A stretch of 21,469 bases of DNA, taken from a virus. Positions within the stretch are counted from its first letter, which is position 1, and every line of letters begins with the position of its first letter. Shown here one piece after another: positions 12,512 through 20,083 of the stretch. Location: the IMG/VR virus record IMGVR_UViG_3300020410_000076, positions 1 to 21,469 of that record. The stretch is one strand, 5' to 3'. Below the pieces are notes generated by a model. That model had not been told where the DNA came from. It did not search any database and worked only from the letters and a program-made list of their open reading frames with translations. The position numbers were made by a program, and so were the translations under genes.

Positions 12512-14307
12512 TATCCTTCGCATGCTAGACATTCTCCGTCTGCAATCTCCCTCATATCTAGTTCTTGTATAATTTCTCGTTCAATTCTTTTAGATACTTT
12601 ATCTGCTTTACCTAACTTCTCTGAACGACAATAATATAAAGTCTTTACACCTGACTTCCATGCTAGGAAATGAACAGCATGTAAATATGCTATGTTCACA
12701 TTAGGTCTAAAGAATAAATTTAAACTTTGTGCTTGATCTATAAACTCCTGCCTGTCTGCTGCATGTTCTATCAACCACCTTTGATCTATTTCCATAGATG
12801 TTTTAAATATGTTTTTTTGTTCGTCTGTTAATTGTGTTAAGTGCTGAACACTACCATCATTACTTATGATCGAGGACCAAACCTCGTCGTAATTTGTTCT
12901 CGGATGTTCTTCGCAATACTTCTTAATGATCTCATCAAGATATTTGTTTTTATTAAGAAAGGCGCCGGATAATGTGTCCTGTCTGTAAGCATTAGCTCTA
13001 AACGGTTCAATAGATGGCGAGGTGTTCCCCATGATAATACTACTAGAAGCATTGGGAGCGACAGCCATAACATGGCTAAAACGTAACCCTCGTCCTTTAG
13101 CATCTGGCGCTTCGCCTCGTTCCTTTCCGAGTTCTTTGTTAGCTTCATCTAACTTGCTCCTTATATGTCTAAATAATCTCAAGTTAGCACCTTTGGCTTC
13201 AGGTGTTTCCCAGGCAATACCGTTCTTTTGCAGGTAAGCATGAAAACCTAAAGCACCAACACCTATACTCCTTTCTCTCATAGCAGAAAATTTAGCTCTA
13301 CCAACTTCATCAGGAGCATTGTCAATAAAGAATGTTAGAACATTATCTAACATTTCTGCTACGTCTCTTAAAAATTGTGGGTCTCGAACCCACGCTCCGT
13401 AATTTTCTAAATTTACAGAGGATAAACAGCATACTGCTGTTCGTTGTTCGTTTGTAGGCAATATAATCTCAGAACATAAGTTACTCTGATTTATTCTTAA
13501 GCCTAATTCTTTCTGGAACTCTGGCATATCCCTATTGCTTGTATCAATATAATGAATATAAGGTTCGCCTGTTTCCATTCTTAGTTCTAATATCTTTTGC
13601 CATAGTTCTTTAGCAGATACAGTTTCTTTAATTAGTCCTGAGTTAGGGTCAACTAAATTCCATCCATCATCAGCACTAGGGTCTTGCATACATCTTTCTA
13701 TAATCTGCATAAAACTATCTGTAATGTTTATGCCGTGATGTAGATTAAGACATCTCATATTAGGGTCACCCGTAGGTTTTCTCATTTCTAAAAACATGAG
13801 GACATCTGGATGAGAGATGTCAAGATAAGTAGCATAAGAGCCCCTTCTAGTGCGACCCTGTCTATATGCGAGACAGGATGAATCATAAGTCTTAAGGTGA
13901 GGCATAACACCAGTAGACTTATCATCAGATGACCTGATACCAAAGCCAATACCGACACCACCACCAAGCATGCTAAGCCAGTTTGTTTCAGATAAGTTTT
14001 CAACTAAACCCTCCGCCGTATCATTAATGTAATTTAAGAAACATGAAATAGGCATACCCTTTTTACTTCTTCCAAATGAAAGAATAGGTGTAGAATAGGA
14101 TAACCAATGTTTACTAGCATATTCATATAATCGTTGTGAATGTTCTGGATTAGAACCAAATGTTGATGATACAAAGGCAAATCTTTCTTGAGGAGAAGTT
14201 TCCTCCTCTTTCATATAACTTTCTTTCAGTCTCTGTAATCCTAGGGAGTCAAATAATTTGTCCCTGTCATAGTCTATCTGTATTCCTTTGTATTCTGTTC
14301 TTGGCAT
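12511..14307 (-). CDS. nrdA: Ribonucleotide reductase class I alpha subunit
   Basis: The catalytic subunit reduces ribonucleotides to deoxyribonucleotides. Key residues are visible: Cys89 (PISCFLN) and Cys293 or Cys294 (TAVCCLSSVNL) as the redox pair, Asn276, Cys278 and Glu280 (SNLCSE) as the radical cysteine site, a Tyr-Tyr pair in TLYYCRSEK for radical transfer, and a C-terminal CLAC (593-596) for reductant exchange. At 598 aa it is short compared with E. coli NrdA (about 760 aa); the N-terminal ATP-cone that mediates dATP inhibition is missing, so it should escape that feedback. It starts directly after the thyX stop (TAAATG). Its end is coupled to the micro-ORF. Confidence 0.95.
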   Translation of the reverse strand: MPRTEYKGIQIDYDRDKLFDSLGLQRLKESYMKEEETSPQERFAFVSSTFGSNPEHSQRLYEYASKHWLSYSTPILSFGRSKKGMPISCFLNYINDTAEGLVENLSETNWLSMLGGGVGIGFGIRSSDDKSTGVMPHLKTYDSSCLAYRQGRTRRGSYATYLDISHPDVLMFLEMRKPTGDPNMRCLNLHHGINITDSFMQIIERCMQDPSADDGWNLVDPNSGLIKETVSAKELWQKILELRMETGEPYIHYIDTSNRDMPEFQKELGLRINQSNLCSEIILPTNEQRTAVCCLSSVNLENYGAWVRDPQFLRDVAEMLDNVLTFFIDNAPDEVGRAKFSAMRERSIGVGALGFHAYLQKNGIAWETPEAKGANLRLFRHIRSKLDEANKELGKERGEAPDAKGRGLRFSHVMAVAPNASSSIIMGNTSPSIEPFRANAYRQDTLSGAFLNKNKYLDEIIKKYCEEHPRTNYDEVWSSIISNDGSVQHLTQLTDEQKNIFKTSMEIDQRWLIEHAADRQEFIDQAQSLNLFFRPNVNIAYLHAVHFLAWKSGVKTLYYCRSEKLGKADKVSKRIEREIIQELDMREIADGECLACEG

Positions 14308-14961
14308 TTACTGTTCCATTGCTGCTGCTACAGATGGGAAGTGTTGTGATATAATGCTCCAACACATCTGAGCTATTTCTGCGTGTTCTTTTTGTGTTCC
14401 ATTACCCATTCTTAGATCACAGTAATGAATCCAACTCCTTAAACTTCCTGACATCAATAATGTCGTTTCAGTCAAGCCCTCAGGCAATAAAGCTCTTGCC
14501 TGTTCTTTTGCTATTCCATCTGATAGGGCTTTGTTGTATGCTGTTCTGGCCTCCATACCTACTTTTTCTTGTAGTTTACGAAACCTAAGTGCTTGAGCTA
14601 CATCATCACTAGAAATACTATTTTGTCTGTTATCAGGATCTTGCAACCTTGCCTCTCTTGTATAAATTTGTTCAGGTGCCTCAGCATACCTTTGGCTATA
14701 TTCCTGAAAACTAAAACTACGATGCCTTATAATTTGTCTAGATATGTCTCTAGTAGTTGTAATTGACATCTGAACAGAAACCATCTCAAAAGGGCTCCAA
14801 TGTTCATTCTTAATTAAATATTTTAATAATTTAGGGGCAGTTTTGTTGTTATTTTGATTAGTAGGGTTACTAACTCTAGCTGTGTAAGCTACCAACTCGT
14901 CTGCTGTATTACATCCTGTGGATGCTGATGGCTTGGTTAAACCAATCAATTCGACTTTCAT
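14308..14961 (-). CDS. thyX: Flavin-dependent thymidylate synthase
   Basis: ThyX makes dTMP from dUMP using FAD, NADPH and methylenetetrahydrofolate. The 217-aa product carries the ThyX signature RHRSFSFQEYSQR (79-91), matching RHRxxSxxExSxR with Gln in place of the usual Asn. Other family blocks are HWSPFEMVSVQMSI (54-67), ARALLPEG and LRSWIHYCDLRM. An in-frame TTG at 14976 exists, but ATG 14961 is preferred: it overlaps the primase TAA (TAATG) and GGAGAAAG sits upstream. Its place between primase and nrdA fits a dNTP-supply operon. It suggests that the phage supplements a host with limited dTMP synthesis. Confidence 0.95.
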   Translation of the reverse strand: MKVELIGLTKPSASTGCNTADELVAYTARVSNPTNQNNNKTAPKLLKYLIKNEHWSPFEMVSVQMSITTTRDISRQIIRHRSFSFQEYSQRYAEAPEQIYTREARLQDPDNRQNSISSDDVAQALRFRKLQEKVGMEARTAYNKALSDGIAKEQARALLPEGLTETTLLMSGSLRSWIHYCDLRMGNGTQKEHAEIAQMCWSIISQHFPSVAAAMEQ

Positions 14962-15974
14962 TAACACTTTCTCCAATTTGTGAACCGAAGTTCAGCTTCT
15001 AATTTATGAAAGACATTATTACTTATAAGATTCTCAACGTCGACATCAGCGAGTATCATATCATTAATATCTTTCTGTTCTATATCTTCAGGCCAAATAA
15101 CAACCTTCTCTCCAGCCTTAATTAAGTTGTGGATAATGTTACATACTTCTTTATTTTTAGGTTGGTTATCCACTATAATTACTCTGTCTTCAGGTAAGTT
15201 CAATGACTCTATTTTGTTAAAAGATGTTCCTGCACAAGCTATTGCATTGTCCAAAAATAAACTATCCAAAGGACCCTCTACAATTTTTACAGGCTTATTA
15301 TAATTTATAACATCTAAGCCATAAATTGTAGAAGAATTCTCATTCATCTTTACCAATATATACTTCAAAGGACTGTTGCCATAGTCTCTTAAACTAATAG
15401 CAGTCATCTTACCCTCCCTGTCGAAAAATGGGATAGCAAGACGAGGCTCTGTAGTTTTAATCCTATCTTTGTATTTAGGAGCTAACTGATGTATCTTTGA
15501 GATGTCTTCTATATGATATAGCCTATCCCATTTTTCTTTAGGAATCTTCCTCTGCTCACAATACTGCACTGCAATATGATTAGCATCTAACTTATCTACT
15601 CTGTCCATGACATTGTCTATAAGTCTGGAAGTCTTTACGCCAGAGAAATCAGGTTGTTCAAATTTAAAATTTGGTTCTTTGTTGGCTCGAGGACCTGCTA
15701 CACCTTCCGAGTATCTCTCCATTACATATTGAGGATACAGAAGAGGATCAACTATCTTTAACAATCCACCAAAAGTCGTCCCAGCACCACAGTTATGGCA
15801 CTTGTAGAACATATCGTTCTTTTTCTTGTAAATGTATCCTCGAGCCTTGTTCTTTTTGGTCTGGCTGTCGCCACAGATAGGGCAACGGAAGTTAAATAGA
15901 TAATCATCCTTACGTTTAAAACGATCTAGCCTGTGCGAGATCATATTAATATATTTCAAATCTATATGTAACAT
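14961..15974 (-). CDS. 61: T4 gp61-type DNA primase
   Basis: The protein makes RNA primers for lagging-strand synthesis. From ATG 15974 (337 aa) it has an N-terminal zinc ribbon, Cys31-x2-Cys34 (CPICGD) and Cys59-x2-Cys62 (CHNCG), then a TOPRIM core: VEGPLDSLFL (232-241) with Glu233 and Asp237, IVDNQPKN (267-274) with Asp269, and KDINDM (301-306). The start MLHIDLKYINMISHRLDRFK fits the N-terminus of gp61 homologs. An in-frame TTG lies two codons upstream at 15980. ATG 15974 has no Shine-Dalgarno and is only 7 nt from the -10 box of the early promoter, so the mRNA is predicted to be leaderless. The end is coupled to thyX by TAATG. Confidence 0.9.
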   Translation of the reverse strand: MLHIDLKYINMISHRLDRFKRKDDYLFNFRCPICGDSQTKKNKARGYIYKKKNDMFYKCHNCGAGTTFGGLLKIVDPLLYPQYVMERYSEGVAGPRANKEPNFKFEQPDFSGVKTSRLIDNVMDRVDKLDANHIAVQYCEQRKIPKEKWDRLYHIEDISKIHQLAPKYKDRIKTTEPRLAIPFFDREGKMTAISLRDYGNSPLKYILVKMNENSSTIYGLDVINYNKPVKIVEGPLDSLFLDNAIACAGTSFNKIESLNLPEDRVIIVDNQPKNKEVCNIIHNLIKAGEKVVIWPEDIEQKDINDMILADVDVENLISNNVFHKLEAELRFTNWRKC

Positions 15975-15981
15975 AGTCAAT

Positions 15982-16010
15982 ATTATACGAAATTCCTAAG
16001 TAGGAATCAA
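15982..16010 (-). promoter_or_regulatory. Sigma70-like early promoter of the primase-nrd operon
   Basis: On the minus strand TTGATT (16005-16010) and TATAAT (15982-15987) are 17 nt apart, the same hexamers and spacing as at 448-476. The expected start of transcription falls at about 15975, on or beside the A of ATG 15974. It separates the virion-like block from the replication operon. Confidence 0.85.
15992..16007. promoter_or_regulatory. Operator-like dyad between -35 and -10 of the primase promoter
   Basis: ATTCCTA-AG-TAGGAAT is a perfect inverted repeat with 7-nt arms and a 2-nt centre. It occupies most of the promoter spacer and overlaps the last bases of the -35 box. A dimeric regulator bound here would block RNA polymerase. 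A further 10-bp palindrome, ACCAATTGGT, lies at 16022-16031 just upstream of the -35. No cognate repressor gene is evident in the window. Confidence 0.55.
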
Positions 16011-16034
16011 GGTGTTATTTTACCAATTGGTGTG

Positions 16035-16496
16035 CTAGCTTCCTAGCATAGAAACAATCTTCCCTATATTTGGGAAGAGAGCACTAACAGCTACCAGAAT
16101 ACCTATAAGAATCCATCTCCATTGTTCGAGTTTTCTTATACGTTCTTCCATATGGTCCTGTTCTTTATTAATCTCTTGTCTAAGGGCTTCTATTGTATTT
16201 AAGATCTTTTCTTCAGATTTGCTGATATGCGCTTGTGTTTCACGTGAGCCCGTAGAGATTCTCGAATGTAGTTCCTTTACTGCATCATCTGATTCTTTTC
16301 TTCTCTGCATTCTTTCTTTCTCTTGGCTATCGAGACGTTCCTCGTGAACAGCAAGTATTTTGCCCATTTCCTGGTGTGTCTCGGAAATTTTACCTATTGC
16401 TTGCTCTACTTTAGTCAACATATGACCAAGTGCAGCAACATCAGTTTTAACTGTAGCAATTTCTCTGCCACTAGCCGTCTGCGATTTAACTGGCAT
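16035..16496 (-). CDS. Coiled-coil protein with C-terminal membrane anchor
   Basis: The 153-aa product has a long amphipathic, heptad-like region (about 15-122, with LTKVEQAIGKISETHQEMGK and later EEKILNTIEALRQEINKEQD). One membrane segment follows (about 127-142, WRWILIGILVAVSALF) and then a short tail (PNIGKIVSMLGS). This N-out-of-membrane, C-anchored coil topology resembles XhlA-type haemolysin/holin-associated proteins, but sequence identity to that family is not established. ATG 16496 has AAGGAAAAG upstream and overlaps the previous gene by 11 nt, so it is the last gene of the virion-like block and expressed late. A role in lysis or membrane attachment is inference. Confidence 0.8.
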   Translation of the reverse strand: MPVKSQTASGREIATVKTDVAALGHMLTKVEQAIGKISETHQEMGKILAVHEERLDSQEKERMQRRKESDDAVKELHSRISTGSRETQAHISKSEEKILNTIEALRQEINKEQDHMEERIRKLEQWRWILIGILVAVSALFPNIGKIVSMLGS

Positions 16497-17055
16497 TTCT
16501 TTTCCTTTTTCTTATAACTGCCTTTCTCCTAAACATACTTGGCATTCCTATACCTGGAAAAGGCCATTTGGCTAATGTGTTTACACCTGGTTCACCCTTA
16601 GGTCCAACACCTATACCATCTACTCCGCCTCCGCCTACAGCATTAGCTGCTACTTCTTCGTCCATCATAAATTCTCTGAAATTGAGGATTTCATATTCTT
16701 CTAACAACCTAGCGTGTCTTTGAACACCCTCATCTTCCATATAGGTTTCCATCAATGCACCTACTGTAATTTCATCATCTTCTTCTTTATACTCCCTTAA
16801 CAGCGCTAATGCTGCTGCAAATGATAGGAGCCTTCTAGCATTTCTATCTGAAGATCTCATTAATGCGTTCTGTATTTTAAAAACAAATCTATTAAGGAAT
16901 GTATAAGCTTCTTTTTCTTGTGTTGTGTTTGCTTTTCTTAACTGTTTTCCATCACCGTCTACCAAGCCCATTTGAAATGCTTGTGAGTTCTTGATAGGAG
17001 TAGACAGGAGTTTTAATAACCTGTATGTAACTAAAGTATCTGCTATTCTACTCAT
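16486..17055 (-). CDS. Conserved-looking phage protein of unknown function
   Basis: The 189-aa protein starts MSRIADTLVTYRLLKLLSTP and has a helical N-terminal two-thirds with SQAFQMGLVDGDGKQLRK (24-41), EKEAYTFLNRFVFKIQ (47-62) and LLSFAAALALLREYKEED. A Gly-rich segment follows (AVGGGGVDGIGVGPKGEPGV, about 138-157), and the tail is very basic (MFRRKAVIRKRKRNAS). The N-terminal pattern resembles conserved proteins of T4-like phages that are found near virion genes; the function is unknown. The basic tail could contact DNA, for example in the head or its core. It begins immediately after the stop of the 131-aa gene (TAGATG) with AAGGAAA upstream. Confidence 0.8.
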   Translation of the reverse strand: MSRIADTLVTYRLLKLLSTPIKNSQAFQMGLVDGDGKQLRKANTTQEKEAYTFLNRFVFKIQNALMRSSDRNARRLLSFAAALALLREYKEEDDEITVGALMETYMEDEGVQRHARLLEEYEILNFREFMMDEEVAANAVGGGGVDGIGVGPKGEPGVNTLAKWPFPGIGMPSMFRRKAVIRKRKRNAS

Positions 17056-17451
17056 CTATTGTTTCCTTAATATATCAGCTAGTTCCATATTAATAGGAAC
17101 ATCTGTTTCTATATTCTTTGGCAACCTTTTAGAAAATACTTGTTCTAATGGTAACCTGTTTAAATATACTAGGAATGTTTTTAAATCACTCCAGTATTTT
17201 TCTTCTAGTTTGAAGAACAACATCTTAGTCGTTGCTCTTCCAAAAACATTATATAAAAGTATAATATGATTAATGATCAACCTTTCGTTAGGCTCTCCTG
17301 TTTTTTGATACTTGTTAAGTAATCTCTTCAAGTATTTAAAACGTTTCAAGTCATCTTCTAATTCTGCCATCCCTGTGCATGAGGGATTCTGATAGTTTTT
17401 TATGGCGTAAATTAAAAAGTTGTCATCCGTAAGTTCATCAAATTCATTCAT
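17056..17451 (-). CDS. Conserved-looking phage protein (131 aa), probably virion-related
   Basis: The product begins MNEFDELTDDNFLIYAIKNY and contains PSCTGMAELEDDLKRFKYLK (about 23-42), LLNKYQKTGEP and NERLIINHIILLYNVFG. It is a helical soluble protein of a type I recall from T4-like phages of marine and rhizobial hosts, without a known function. The frame is open further upstream to 17490, but ATG 17451 fits the typical N-terminus and lies just after the preceding gene's TAA. Position between structural-like genes suggests a virion, neck or assembly role. I cannot be more specific. Confidence 0.8.
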   Translation of the reverse strand: MNEFDELTDDNFLIYAIKNYQNPSCTGMAELEDDLKRFKYLKRLLNKYQKTGEPNERLIINHIILLYNVFGRATTKMLFFKLEEKYWSDLKTFLVYLNRLPLEQVFSKRLPKNIETDVPINMELADILRKQ

Positions 17452-17453
17452 TC

Positions 17454-17900
17454 TTAAGCCGTTGTTGCGCTTCCTCCGATAAAATACCACTTACTTGTGC
17501 CACTATCATACATTAATGTAGCACTATGCCCTACGCTGCTCCAACTAATATCCTGTGCTATGTTAGCTGCGTTTAAAGTTATTGTGTGGCCTCCACTATT
17601 GGAAGACATAATTATAATCTTGATCTGGCCGTCTACGCCAGCTGCTAGTGATAAATTACCAGCACCACTAAAATTGTAAAGAAACGTAACGTTAGTATCT
17701 AACGAAACAGCACCAACTGCTGTCATTTGATCATGATCTCCTATACATAGTTTATCATTAAATGCTGCTGGTGTTGCAATGTTTCCAAACAAGACTGCGT
17801 TTGTAACTGATTTAGAGTTACTACCCTGAACCAAATACATCTTGTCGGCAGCAGCGGCTGCTGTAGCCGCTGTCATTTCTGAAACTTTACTGTCTGCCAT
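17454..17900 (-). CDS. Tail-fibre-like / virion structural protein
   Basis: The 148-aa product opens with DSKVSEMTAATAAAAADKMY then LVQGSNSKSVTNAVLFGNI. This matches the K-x-S-E-M-T-A-A...-Y-L-V-Q-G...-S-K-x-V-T-x-x-x-L N-terminal motif common in phage fibre and appendage proteins. The rest is beta-rich and low in charge (FSGAGNLSLAAGVDGQIKII, then MSSNSGGHTITLNAANIAQD) and ends SATLMYDSGTSKWYFIGG, also usual for such proteins. It may be a short fibre, whisker or decoration protein. AAGGAG lies 6 nt before ATG 17900. It follows another structural-like gene by 10 nt. Confidence 0.75.
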   Translation of the reverse strand: MADSKVSEMTAATAAAAADKMYLVQGSNSKSVTNAVLFGNIATPAAFNDKLCIGDHDQMTAVGAVSLDTNVTFLYNFSGAGNLSLAAGVDGQIKIIIMSSNSGGHTITLNAANIAQDISWSSVGHSATLMYDSGTSKWYFIGGSATTA

Positions 17901-17910
17901 TTGTTACTCC

Positions 17911-18501
17911 TTATGCGACTGCTGTGATAGTTCCACCAGCTGTGCCTTGTGCTGCTGAGATTGCTCTCTCTGCATTACCACCGCCGATTGTGTCTACCAT
18001 AGTTCCGCCATTAAGGTCAACTGTTTGTGCTCCTATTGAAAGAACATCACCAGCTGCTATTGTTCCTGCTGCTGCACCAACACTTGCTGAGAATGTAAGT
18101 TTATCTGAATTTACAGGTAAAGTTCCATCCATTGTTAGTGTAAAGTTTGCTGCTGAACCACCACCTGCTTGTGAGTTTGTCACAACCATTAATGGTGCTG
18201 CTGTTGCTACTGTAACTTTTTCGTTATAGTGAACATTAACTATTAAGCTTCCACCTGCTGATACATCAAAAGATGTGCTTTCCCAATCAACTGCGTCGAT
18301 TGTTGCTTGTCCTAGGTTTGTAGCTAGTGAACCAAGGGCTACTAATACTTCAGGTTTAGCATTTGTGTTACCGTTACCTGTCATAGTTGAACCTGGTTTG
18401 ACTACCCAACCTGAAGAGTTAGCAAATACATCTTCTTTTTGATCTGCTGTGAGATACTTTGGTTTACTCTCGTCTGAGTCTGTTGCTCCCCATCCTGACA
18501 T
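17911..18501 (-). CDS. Putative virion structural protein (Ala/Gly/Thr-rich)
   Basis: The 196-aa protein starts MSGWGATDSDESKPKYLTAD, an N-terminal pattern (MxxWGxTxxxxxKPKxLT) I associate with abundant structural proteins of marine T4-like phages. The rest is beta-rich, with repeated Gly/Ala/Thr/Val strands and few lysines (DVSAGGSLIVNVHYNEKVTV; FTLTMDGTLPVNSDKLTFSA). It ends AERAISAAQGTAGGTITAVA. Decoration or head-associated roles are plausible. ATG 18501 has a strong AAGGAGAAG site, consistent with high expression. A variant box AATAAATA lies about 95 nt upstream (18597-18604). Confidence 0.75.
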   Translation of the reverse strand: MSGWGATDSDESKPKYLTADQKEDVFANSSGWVVKPGSTMTGNGNTNAKPEVLVALGSLATNLGQATIDAVDWESTSFDVSAGGSLIVNVHYNEKVTVATAAPLMVVTNSQAGGGSAANFTLTMDGTLPVNSDKLTFSASVGAAAGTIAAGDVLSIGAQTVDLNGGTMVDTIGGGNAERAISAAQGTAGGTITAVA

Positions 18502-18511
18502 ATTCTTCTCC

Positions 18512-20053
18512 TTAGTCTAAATGTGTTTTAAAATTATCATGAGATGCATGTCCATGTGCTTGCATCTTCAATTTGTCTGCTGGCTTTCCACTCATATATT
18601 TATTTAAAAATCTATGAGCATCCTTAACAGACACCTTTCCTGTTTTACCGTCTTGGAATTTGACTCCTGCGTGTTTATCACCTTGATCTAATACGCTTCT
18701 TAATTGAGAAACTATATGTGCAGGTCCTTTATTCTCTGAACCGTCATGTTTTGACTTTCCAGGTTTAGGTGCAGGTTTTTTAGGAGGTGCTAAATCTTTA
18801 TCACTCCTCATATCCCTCATAGCGTCTTCTTTAGCGCCTTCAGGAAGTTGTTCCCTACCTAACATAACGTCAATGACAGAGTCTTGTAATTTCTTACCTC
18901 TTTTTGCCATTGCTTTCTTAATAGCTTTGTCTCTAGAACCAAAGTATTCATCTTTACCTGATTCTATTTTACCATCGCCATCGTGATCTTTTGTAGCCAT
19001 TTTTTCTGTAACTACTTCTTCGTTGGCACGTCTTAAGGCATCACTAACTTCTGGATGATCTGAAAGTCCTTTCTTAATCTTTTCCATTTGTTTAGCAGCG
19101 CCTGTCATGTTGCCACCTTTGTAACGTTTGTCAAAAGCTATACCCTTGGCCATTTTAATTTGTTTGCCTGAGTAAGATGCTTCATCTACTTTCTGGAACA
19201 TTTTGTCTTTTAATTGTTCTGGTAAGTCTCTGACGTTGTCAACACCTCTATTAGATAGAGCTGTTTCTAAATTTTTCTTATAAAGTTCATTGAACTTTTG
19301 TAAGTCGTCTGGTAATTTCCTTTCGTCCTTTAATTTTTCTTTTCTTAAAGAAGCAGGCATACCTTTCAATATATCGTCTTTAGCTCTTTTACCTGCTCTT
19401 TTAAAACGTCTTGAATCTCTTGCTCTAAGTCCTTCAGCATCTAAATCTGATATTAAACCTTCTTTTATATCTGGTTTCTTATGAACTTCTTCACTTCCGT
19501 CTTCAGGTCTGCTAGTTTGTTTACCACAAGCCTCACCAACTTCAGGGTCTTCACTTCCACCTTGTTTAGGTTTCATGTTTAGATCTCCTTCAGGTTGACC
19601 TTCGTCTGCAGGTCTACTAGCAATAGCTTCTTCACGAACATCTTCATCTGGTTTCATGCCATCGCCTTTGTTAGACTTGAGGATTTTACCTTTGCCATTT
19701 TTCTTTTTAGCTTCAGCCTCATCCTCGGAGCCATCGTAAACGACTACATCACCGTCTTTATCTTTAGCCATGTTTTTCTCCTCGGTTTGATATTTTGTTT
19801 TCTGAGTATGAAGTCTTGCTCTATTGTATGTGATGTCATCTCCTAATTGAAATCCCATCATTTTATCTAGTAACTTACTTAGGGCTTCTCTTTCATAAGG
19901 TGGTAATAGTTTACCTGCTCTCATGTTTGCTAAAGCTCTGTGTAGTATAGGTAATTGTCTAGCAGGCAACATGCCTTGTCTTATGAGCGTGTTCAACCTT
20001 TGTTGTTGTTGATCTAACTCTAGTAAGTATTCTAAACTTTCTGCAATTTCCAT
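18512..20053 (-). CDS. Charged 513-aa phage protein with nested internal start
   Basis: Two unlike parts share one frame. Residues 1-94 form a helical domain (MEIAESLEYLLELDQQQQRL; RALANMRAGKLLPPYEREAL; LLDKMMGFQLGDDITYNRAR). Residues 95-513 are strongly charged and low-complexity, with a DxDxDG calcium-loop-like motif at 356-361 (DHDGDG), although the twelfth loop position is Lys, not Glu. The C-terminal domain includes VKFQDGKTGKVSVKDAHRFL. Similar charged proteins occur in marine T4-like phages near virion genes; scaffold, core or internal head protein are possible. A late promoter lies just upstream and AGGAAG precedes ATG 20053. ATG 19771 (residue 95) has a perfect GAGGAG 6 nt upstream, so a 419-aa product is likely also made. 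Confidence 0.82.
   Translation of the reverse strand: MEIAESLEYLLELDQQQQRLNTLIRQGMLPARQLPILHRALANMRAGKLLPPYEREALSKLLDKMMGFQLGDDITYNRARLHTQKTKYQTEEKNMAKDKDGDVVVYDGSEDEAEAKKKNGKGKILKSNKGDGMKPDEDVREEAIASRPADEGQPEGDLNMKPKQGGSEDPEVGEACGKQTSRPEDGSEEVHKKPDIKEGLISDLDAEGLRARDSRRFKRAGKRAKDDILKGMPASLRKEKLKDERKLPDDLQKFNELYKKNLETALSNRGVDNVRDLPEQLKDKMFQKVDEASYSGKQIKMAKGIAFDKRYKGGNMTGAAKQMEKIKKGLSDHPEVSDALRRANEEVVTEKMATKDHDGDGKIESGKDEYFGSRDKAIKKAMAKRGKKLQDSVIDVMLGREQLPEGAKEDAMRDMRSDKDLAPPKKPAPKPGKSKHDGSENKGPAHIVSQLRSVLDQGDKHAGVKFQDGKTGKVSVKDAHRFLNKYMSGKPADKLKMQAHGHASHDNFKTHLD
19771..19783 (-). promoter_or_regulatory. Strong internal ribosome binding site and start in the 513-aa gene
   Basis: On the minus strand GAGGAG (19778-19783) is followed by six bases and ATG (19769-19771), in frame with the surrounding gene. 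The protein from here starts MAKDKDGDVVVYDG, exactly where the helical N-terminal domain gives way to the charged region. It is as strong as any gene-start ribosome binding site in the window. Confidence 0.7.
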
Positions 20054-20071
20054 ACTTCTTCCTATTACATG

Positions 20072-20079
20072 TATTTATA
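20072..20079 (-). promoter_or_regulatory. T4-type late promoter (TATAAATA) for the 513-aa gene
   Basis: An exact TATAAATA on the minus strand in the 30-nt gap between the SGNH-like gene and the 513-aa gene. The leader of about 12 nt contains AGGAAG before ATG 20053. Of the late boxes in this window it has the most classical layout. Confidence 0.8.
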
Positions 20080-20083
20080 CAAA

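Noticed and set aside
12864-13148. Minus-strand 94-codon frame within nrdA
   Set aside because: It lies wholly inside the nrdA coding sequence in another frame, without a ribosome binding site; nrdA is intact.
14660-14667. TATAAATT on the plus strand, near-match to a late promoter
   Set aside because: It differs from TATAAATA in the last base, lies inside thyX and has no plus-strand gene downstream.
15972-15980. TTG at 15980 as the primase start
   Set aside because: It would overlap the end of the predicted promoter so that its own codon precedes the expected transcription start; ATG 15974 fits homologs better.
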